7,083 bases of DNA, taken from assembly GCA_937995875.1 (NCBI GenBank), contig CALKIW010000052.1:1-7083 (forward strand), in the 5' to 3' direction. The position numbers and the translations under genes are program-made. The notes beneath the pieces were generated by a model that was not told where the DNA came from, searched no databases, and saw only the letters and a program-made list of their open reading frames with translations. Positions 1 to 4,314 of the stretch are shown piece by piece. Origin of the DNA: an uncultured Bacteroidales bacterium (GTDB taxonomy: Bacteria > Bacteroidota > Bacteroidia > Bacteroidales > Bacteroidaceae). The number at the start of each line of letters is the position of its first letter. The first letter of the stretch is position 1.

Positions 1-2
1 TT

Positions 3-485
3 CATCCCGCAGGTCTATATGAAAAATGCGATGTCGTCTTTTTGAGGGTCGACTATATAATATGGGGCAATCGCCAATGCTACATAGCTAAGCTAAAGGA
101 CAACATGATTGAGATTGATGGCGACATCCATCAGCTCGACCTTGGCAACGACTTCCCCTTTACCGAGGCTCCTTGGGTGCACAAGCATGATGGCAAATAC
201 TATCTTACATATGCTGTTAGTTGGCCCGAACGTATGGGTTATGCCATGAGCGATAACATTATGGGCCCATGGAAGCCTATGGGGCTGATAGATGGTGTGG
301 CAGGCAATAGCAACACCACTCATCCGTCTATCGTTAAGTTTAAGGATCAATGGCTGTACTTCACACACGATGGTTCGCTGCACGACGGTCACTCGTATAA
401 GCGTAGTGTGCTGATGAAGAAGCTGGAGTATAATAGCGATGGATCGATAAAGCCCATTGACAGTACACCGAGCATAGTGAGGTAA
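3..485 (+). CDS. GH43 family glycoside hydrolase, C-terminal part (5' end cut by window edge)
   Basis: C-terminal portion of a family 43 glycosidase, a five-bladed beta-propeller enzyme that usually releases L-arabinofuranose or D-xylose from arabinan, arabinoxylan or related side chains. The frame is open from base 3 to TAA at 483-485. Visible family signatures are WGNRQCYIAKL (from about base 63), FTEAPWVHKHDGKYYLTYA, whose Glu in TEAPW is the expected general acid, NTTHPSIVKFKDQWLYFTHD, and the closing block YKRSVLMKKLEYNSDGSI. The catalytic base Asp and the signal peptide would lie upstream of the window. The TTG at 42 is not a credible start. The first 13 or so codons do not show the usual DP-x-V-x-DDDG-x-AY block before WGN, so the 5' edge may be frame-disturbed. 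The protein ends with the propeller and has no extra C-terminal module. Before the IS inserted, the downstream GH127 gene lay about 136 bp away, suggesting one operon. The family is secure; subfamily and exact substrate are not determinable. Confidence 0.85.
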   Translation, partial: HPAGLYEKCDVVFLRVDYIIWGNRQCYIAKLKDNMIEIDGDIHQLDLGNDFPFTEAPWVHKHDGKYYLTYAVSWPERMGYAMSDNIMGPWKPMGLIDGVAGNSNTTHPSIVKFKDQWLYFTHDGSLHDGHSYKRSVLMKKLEYNSDGSIKPIDSTPSIVR

Positions 486-491
486 AATATT

Positions 492-547
492 AGCCTCACC
501 CCCTGCCATAGCCCAATAAAGCCTCACCCCCAACCCCTCCCCAATAG
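492..547. repeat. Two degenerate 28-bp tandem copies, C-rich
   Basis: Two adjacent 28-bp units (492-519 and 520-547) both begin agcctcaccccc and both carry cccaata near the end; by eye 21 of 28 positions agree. They lie directly after the GH43 stop codon. The second copy runs into the palindrome used as the IS target. They look like the remains of a small intergenic repeat family, but copy number elsewhere cannot be seen. Confidence 0.55.
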
Positions 548-548
548 G
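534..548 (+). terminator. Left half of a split palindrome, candidate terminator or REP-like element of the GH43 gene
   Basis: If the IS and one copy of its target duplication are removed, bases 534-548 join to 2030-2035. This gives a perfect 8-bp stem cccctccc / gggagggg around a 5-nt loop caata, 49 bp after the GH43 stop. Such a GC-rich hairpin between genes fits a terminator or a REP-like palindrome; no T-run follows it, so the terminator role is uncertain. The IS has separated the two arms. Confidence 0.5.
540..548. repeat. Left 9-bp target site duplication of the IS
   Basis: cccaatagg here is repeated exactly at 2021-2029, directly abutting the two ends of the element. Nine base pairs is the duplication length known for the IS50/Tn5 subgroup. 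Confidence 0.93.
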
Positions 549-569
549 CTACCCTTTATACACATCTTT
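549..569 (+). repeat. Left terminal inverted repeat of the IS (IRL)
   Basis: Twenty-one bases, starting CTACCC and containing TTATACACATCT, equal the reverse complement of 2000-2020 without mismatch. The resemblance to the Tn5 mosaic end marks it as the transposase binding and cleavage site. Confidence 0.95.
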
Positions 570-574
570 TGTTC

Positions 575-603
575 TTTGAAATCATTGGAATTTTGTATAT
601 TTG
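575..603 (+). promoter_or_regulatory. Candidate Bacteroidota promoter of the transposase gene
   Basis: TATATTTG at 596-603 is an exact match to the Bacteroidota -7 box TAnnTTTG, and TTTG at 575-578 is a possible -33 box. The 17-nt spacer is a little shorter than the usual 19-21. The box ends only 4 nt before the ATG at 608, so transcription would begin about at the start codon, implying a leaderless or nearly leaderless message. It lies just inside the left inverted repeat. Confidence 0.45.
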
Positions 604-607
604 TCGG

Positions 608-1840
608 ATGAAAAGTTCCCCATTTACAAGACTGACATTTAACGACAAACGGATTAACGTAAGAGCGAATTTGATATTATCGAAGATGATTGCCACTGGC
701 AACTCCGTTATAAATAGAATTTTTAGTAACTTTGCGGATAAAATTGCTACATACAGAATGTTCAACAATCCCAAGATTACAACGGAATCTATTGTTAGTG
801 CCTATGCTGACGCTTGCAAGGCGCGAATGGCTGAAAGCCATTGCACACATGTACTCTGTCTTCAAGACACATGTGAGATAAATTATGACGGTCACAATCT
901 CCGCATGCATAAAAATGGGAAAACTCCAGGCAGTGTCTCTAATAGTGAAACAGGCTGTTTCTTCCATCCTACACTTGCGGTTAATCCAGAGACCTTGACT
1001 CCTTATGGCTTCACTCATATACATTTGTGGAACCGTAAAGAGGGAAGTCCTGGGTGTCGTGAGCGCAAATACAAGAAACAGCCAGCGGAGTCGAAGGAAT
1101 CATACTGTTGGAGCAAATCCATAGACAAAACCGCAGACCTTATAGGAGAAGACGTATTGATAACAATGCTTAGTGACCGTGAGTCAGATGTTTATGAGGT
1201 GTTGAAGCGTGGCAAAAACAACGTAAAGTTAATCGTGCGCTCAAACCAAGACCGTCGTATAAAAGGCTCAGAATGTAGGTTGCATGAATTTATGTTATCC
1301 GTTTCATCGTCCGGTCAGTACGAGTTTCATCTTCCTGCATCACACGGGCGCAAGGCTAGAACGGCAAAGATGGAAGTGCGTTTTGCAGAAGTTTGTTTGG
1401 AGCGTCCGGCAGGCAGTCCGAAATCGGCAGATGCCAATATTGTATACAACTGCATAAAGGTGTCTGAGGTTCCGGGGACCGTACCTAAAGGAGAAGATCC
1501 TATAGAATGGGTGCTTCTGACAAATCATGAAATCACGAATGTGGAACAGGCTATACAGTGCGTCTCCTGGTACAGATGCCGCTGGTATATAGAGGAATTG
1601 TTCAGACTGCTGAAGAAGAAAGGATTCATGATAGAGGACATACAGCTTGAGAAAACAACGAGTGTGGAGAAGAATATCCTTTTTTCCGCATATGCCGCAT
1701 TGTATAGCATTTCTCTGAAACACGCTTTTGACCTTGCGGACAAATACCAAGCCGTGCCAGCCTCAATAATGTTTAGTGAAAACGATATTGAGGCGGCAAA
1801 ACTCTTGTCTACCATGGTGAATGGCAAAACATTGAAGTAG
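608..1840 (+). CDS. IS4-family (IS50/Tn5 subgroup) transposase, ended early by an in-frame TAG
   Basis: DDE transposase that cuts and joins the element's ends. Counting from ATG 608, the acidic triad falls at D87 (CLQDT), D190 (MLSDRESD) and E329 in YRCRWYIEELFRLLK, which exactly fits the IS4 signature Y-(2)-R-(3)-E-(6)-K (Y322, R325, E329, K336). Tn5 has these at D97, D188 and E326. The N-terminal part resembles the Tn5 DNA-binding region (ATYRMFNNPKIT). ATG 608 was chosen because it follows a TAnnTTTG box and gives a family-like length; an upstream TTG at 569 lies at the edge of the inverted repeat and adds 13 unconserved residues. TAG at 1838-1840 stops the protein at 410 aa, whereas the conserved reading frame runs another 59 codons to TAG 2018-2020. 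The missing tail corresponds to the C-terminal dimerisation/synapsis region in Tn5. The catalytic core is intact; activity of the short product is doubtful. Confidence 0.92.
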   Translation: MKSSPFTRLTFNDKRINVRANLILSKMIATGNSVINRIFSNFADKIATYRMFNNPKITTESIVSAYADACKARMAESHCTHVLCLQDTCEINYDGHNLRMHKNGKTPGSVSNSETGCFFHPTLAVNPETLTPYGFTHIHLWNRKEGSPGCRERKYKKQPAESKESYCWSKSIDKTADLIGEDVLITMLSDRESDVYEVLKRGKNNVKLIVRSNQDRRIKGSECRLHEFMLSVSSSGQYEFHLPASHGRKARTAKMEVRFAEVCLERPAGSPKSADANIVYNCIKVSEVPGTVPKGEDPIEWVLLTNHEITNVEQAIQCVSWYRCRWYIEELFRLLKKKGFMIEDIQLEKTTSVEKNILFSAYAALYSISLKHAFDLADKYQAVPASIMFSENDIEAAKLLSTMVNGKTLK

Positions 1841-2020
1841 AAGAATCCTTTCACTGAAGGCTCACTGCCATGGATAGCATGGATTGTTGCAAGACTCGGA
1901 GCATGGTCGGGTTACAGCAGCCAATCACGTCCAGGATATACAACTTTCAAAACAGGGCTTGACAATTTCTTCAGCAAATGTGAGATGTTGAGAATTGTCA
2001 AAGATGTGTATAAAGGGTAG
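1841..2020 (+). pseudogene. C-terminal remainder of the transposase, beyond the internal stop
   Basis: Directly in frame after TAG 1838-1840 the sequence continues for 59 sense codons and ends at TAG 2018-2020. It reads as a transposase tail: LPWIAWIVARLGAWSGYSS, then RPGYTTFKTGLDNF and a short end in VKDVYKG. Tn5 transposase has a comparable W-x-A-x-LGG tail ending in a helical dimerisation segment. No frame change is needed, so a single base substitution in one codon explains the break. Reading through would restore a 470-aa protein, close to the 476 aa of Tn5 transposase. The natural stop is formed by the last three bases of the right inverted repeat. Confidence 0.88.
2000..2020 (-). repeat. 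Right terminal inverted repeat of the IS (IRR)
   Basis: Exact reverse complement of 549-569. Its outermost three bases, TAG on the plus strand, also serve as the natural stop codon of the transposase frame. Confidence 0.95.
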
Positions 2021-2029
2021 CCCAATAGG
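2021..2029. repeat. Right 9-bp target site duplication of the IS
   Basis: cccaatagg, identical to 540-548. It is followed by gaggggagtga, the other arm of the palindrome that the IS split. Confidence 0.93.
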
Positions 2030-2047
2030 GAGGGGAGTGATGTGTAA

Positions 2048-2075
2048 TTGCTAATGAACATTGTTCGAATATAAT
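2048..2075 (+). promoter_or_regulatory. Weak candidate promoter for the GH127 gene
   Basis: TTG at 2048-2050 is followed after 19 nt by TATAATAA (2070-2077). The spacing fits Bacteroidota promoters, but only the TA of the TAnnTTTG box is conserved. A housekeeping-like reading (TTGCTA, 16 nt, TATAAT) also fits. Transcription would start near 2082, leaving an A-rich leader of about 20 nt. No Shine-Dalgarno sequence precedes ATG 2103 (caaagtaattaa), as is usual in this phylum. The gene may originally have been read from a promoter upstream of GH43. Confidence 0.25.
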
Positions 2076-2102
2076 AATAATGCTATAAAACAAAGTAATT
2101 AA

Positions 2103-4181
2103 ATGAAGTCTTTTATTTTAACCACTGCATTCATCGTAGCCGCATCAGCCACGGTGTCTGCCAAAACCAACACCACTAAGGTATTAGCCAATGGCTATCC
2201 TTATACCCAGGTGCCATTCACGAGTGTAAATATTGCGCACAACTCTTTCTGGGGAGCACGTCTACAGGCTGCCCGTGAGGAAACTGTGCCACTTGCATTC
2301 TCAAAGTGCGAGAGCGAGCATCGCTACAAGAACTTTGACATGGCTGCTTATACTCTTAAGCATCCAGGACATCCTGGCTTGAAGACACCCGAGTGGGATG
2401 TTGCTAAGATAATGGGATTTTCGTTCGATGACACGGATGTGTACAAGACTATTGAGGGTGCAAGCTATATACTTCAGACATATCCCGACAAAAAGCTTAA
2501 GGCTTATATCGACAGCGTACTCAACATCGTGGCTGCCGCTCAAGAGCCTGACGGCTATCTTTATACCGCCCGTACTATCAATCCCGAACATCCACACGGA
2601 TGGTCTGGCAAGAAGCGTTGGGAGAAAGCGGAGGATTTAAGCCATGAGTTGTACAACCTTGGTCATATGGTAGATGCTGCTTGCGCCCACTATCAAGCTA
2701 CTGGCAGCCATAAGTTCCTCGATATAGCCCGCCGCTATGCCGACTGTGTATGTCGTGAGGTTGGTTCTGGCTCAGGTCAGACAACTGTTGTGCCTGGTCA
2801 TCAGATTGCCGAGATGGCTCTTGCTCGCCTTTATACACTTACTGGCGAGAAGCGTTATCTTGACGAAGCTAAGTATCTGTTGGACTTCCGTGGCAAGACA
2901 AGTTTCCGTAAAGAATACTCGCAGAGCCATAAGCCAATCCTTGAGCAGGACGAGGCAGTAGGTCATGCTGTACGTGCCGGATATATGTATGCAGGCATTG
3001 CCGATGTTGCAGCCCTTACTCAGGATTCGGCTTACATCAAGACCGTGGACCGCATATGGCAGAACATCTATGGCAAGAAGGTTTATCTAACAGGTGGTGT
3101 TGGCGCATTGCATTGGGGCGAGGCTTTCGGCAAGAACTACGAGTTGCCTAATATGACAGCCTACAACGAGACCTGCGCTGCCATCTCTATGGTTTACCTC
3201 AACGAGCGTATGTTCCTACTTCATGGCGAGAGCAAGTACATTGACTGCCTTGAGCGTACATTATATAATGGTGTAATATCGGGTATGAGCATGGATGGTG
3301 GTCGTTTCTTCTATCCTAATCCGTTGTCGAGCGACGGCAAGTATGCCTTCAATGCCGACAATACAAAGACTCGTCAGCCGTGGTTCGGTTGTGCTTGTTG
3401 TCCAAGTAACCTTTGCCGTTTCATCCCTTCTGTGCCTGGCTACCTCTATGGCGTTAAGGACAACAACATCTATGTAAATCTGTTTGCTGCCAACACCTCT
3501 ACCATTCAGGTAGGTGGTAAGGATGTGGTACTTGAGGAGTCTACACAATATCCTTGGGATGGCGATATCCAGATACGTGTGATTAAGTCGGCTGCCAAGA
3601 ATGCCAACCTCTTGGTACGCATCCCTGGTTGGGTTCAGAATCAGGTTCTGCCAAGCGACCTTTACAAGTACAGCGACACAGCCAAGCCTGCTTACACTGT
3701 TAGCGTCAATGGCAAGAAGGTAGAGGCAGACCTTGCTGCCAACAAGGGCTATCTGCCGGTTAAGAACATCAAGAAGGGCGACGTTGTTCGCATCCATTTC
3801 GATATGCCTGTGCGCACCGTTGTTGCCAACAAGAATGTCAAGGACGACGAGGGTCGTGTAGCCGTAGAGCGTGGACCTATCGTCTATTGTGCCGAGGCTG
3901 CCGACAACCAGAACGAGCCTGTGCTTCGTGCCGTTATGAGCAAGCAGCCTACATTCAGCATTGTAGACAACTACAAGATTGCCAACACCGAGACAAAGGG
4001 TGCTCCTGCCTTCGCTGTCAAGGCCATCACCACACAGGCTCAGATGCTTGAGGATGGCGCCAACGGCGTGTCGGTTAAGAACCAGAAGCTAACCCTTATT
4101 CCTTATTATGCTTGGAACCATCGTGGCGCCGACCAAATGAACGTTTGGTTTGTTCAGTCGCTTAAGATGCTTGACAAGTAA
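2103..4181 (+). CDS. GH127 family beta-L-arabinofuranosidase (DUF1680), exported
   Basis: A 692-aa enzyme expected to remove beta-linked L-arabinofuranose from plant glycans or arabinosylated (extensin-type) glycoproteins. A signal peptide is visible: MKSF, a hydrophobic run and TVSA, with likely cleavage after residue 20, so it probably acts in the periplasm. An (alpha/alpha)6-barrel domain spans roughly residues 35-450, followed by beta-sandwich regions to the C-terminus. The zinc-thiolate active site known from bifidobacterial HypBA1 is complete: E340 (WGEAF; acid/base equivalent), E356 and C358 (YNETCAA), and C432-C433 (GCACCPSN), with C432 the likely nucleophile. The 16-residue spacing E340-E356 equals that of E322-E338 in HypBA1. 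Further family blocks are SHELYNLGHMVDAA and DCLERTLYNGVISG. The GCACCPSN form and 692-aa length favour GH127 over the related GH146. Some GH127 members act on other rhamnogalacturonan-II sugars, so the substrate is inferred. ATG 2103 is the only start that places the signal peptide first. Confidence 0.93.
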   Translation: MKSFILTTAFIVAASATVSAKTNTTKVLANGYPYTQVPFTSVNIAHNSFWGARLQAAREETVPLAFSKCESEHRYKNFDMAAYTLKHPGHPGLKTPEWDVAKIMGFSFDDTDVYKTIEGASYILQTYPDKKLKAYIDSVLNIVAAAQEPDGYLYTARTINPEHPHGWSGKKRWEKAEDLSHELYNLGHMVDAACAHYQATGSHKFLDIARRYADCVCREVGSGSGQTTVVPGHQIAEMALARLYTLTGEKRYLDEAKYLLDFRGKTSFRKEYSQSHKPILEQDEAVGHAVRAGYMYAGIADVAALTQDSAYIKTVDRIWQNIYGKKVYLTGGVGALHWGEAFGKNYELPNMTAYNETCAAISMVYLNERMFLLHGESKYIDCLERTLYNGVISGMSMDGGRFFYPNPLSSDGKYAFNADNTKTRQPWFGCACCPSNLCRFIPSVPGYLYGVKDNNIYVNLFAANTSTIQVGGKDVVLEESTQYPWDGDIQIRVIKSAAKNANLLVRIPGWVQNQVLPSDLYKYSDTAKPAYTVSVNGKKVEADLAANKGYLPVKNIKKGDVVRIHFDMPVRTVVANKNVKDDEGRVAVERGPIVYCAEAADNQNEPVLRAVMSKQPTFSIVDNYKIANTETKGAPAFAVKAITTQAQMLEDGANGVSVKNQKLTLIPYYAWNHRGADQMNVWFVQSLKMLDK

Positions 4182-4221
4182 TAGTAACTGAGGTATTGGC
4201 TCTAATGAAATTGTTTTACGA

Positions 4222-4312
4222 TTTTATCTGCAACTCTGCAACCACGCCCCGTTTTTGCTGTCTAACGCTTTGTGTGTCAGGTTGTTGGCGCGGTTGCAGA
4301 TGGCAGATAAAA
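4222..4312. terminator. Long imperfect inverted repeat between converging genes, candidate bidirectional terminator
   Basis: The left arm 4222-4248 (ttttatctgc, aac, tctgcaacc, a, cgcc) pairs with the right arm 4287-4312 (ggcg, c, ggttgcaga, tg, gcagataaaa). This gives 10, 9 and 4 paired bases with small internal mismatches around a 38-nt loop (4249-4286). The right arm ends 2 bp short of the regulator's stop codon at 4315-4317, and the left arm starts 40 bp after the GH127 stop. That position suits termination of both converging transcripts. There is no clean T-run on either strand (on the plus strand a T-rich stretch comes only at about 4315-4328), so a classical intrinsic terminator is unproven. 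The left arm also contains the exact tandem 8-mer tctgcaac tctgcaac (4227-4242), hinting at a repeat family. Confidence 0.55.
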
Positions 4313-4314
4313 AA

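Larger units (their letters stand above)
549..2020 (+). mobile_element. Complete IS4-family insertion sequence, IS50/Tn5 subgroup (1,472 bp)
   Basis: The element is bounded by 21-bp perfect inverted repeats (549-569 and 2000-2020) and flanked by a perfect 9-bp direct repeat. It carries one gene, a DDE transposase reading left to right, which fills nearly the whole element. The outer 19 bp, CTACCCTTTATACACATCT, match the Tn5 mosaic end CTGTCTCTTATACACATCT at 15 of 19 positions, including the inner 12 in a row. Intact ends and identical target duplications indicate a fairly recent insertion. It sits between the GH43 and GH127 genes in the same orientation as both and interrupts a GC-rich palindrome. 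The transposase gene carries an internal TAG, so this copy may depend on another copy for movement. No passenger gene is present. Confidence 0.95.

Noticed and set aside
93..533. 146-codon minus-strand open frame over the GH43 gene
   Set aside because: Antisense shadow of a recognised GH43 domain; no family features in its translation.
569..607. Upstream TTG start that would extend the transposase by 13 residues
   Set aside because: It begins in the last base of the inverted repeat, overlaps the probable promoter, and adds residues (FFEIIGILYICR) without family support; ATG 608 fits better.
1838..1840. TAG as a reassigned (sense) codon
   Set aside because: TAG reassignment is known in some gut phages, but this is a chromosomal IS; the GH127 and HTCS genes here end in TAA and use no internal TAG, and the transposase itself ends in TAG at 2018-2020. 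A nonsense mutation is simpler.
1995..2014. Outward promoter at the right end of the IS (TTGTCA ... TATAAA)
   Set aside because: The boxes are only 8 nt apart and match neither housekeeping nor Bacteroidota promoter spacing.
3261..3797. 178-codon minus-strand open frame inside GH127
   Set aside because: Shadow frame; the plus-strand gene contains conserved active-site residues across the same region.
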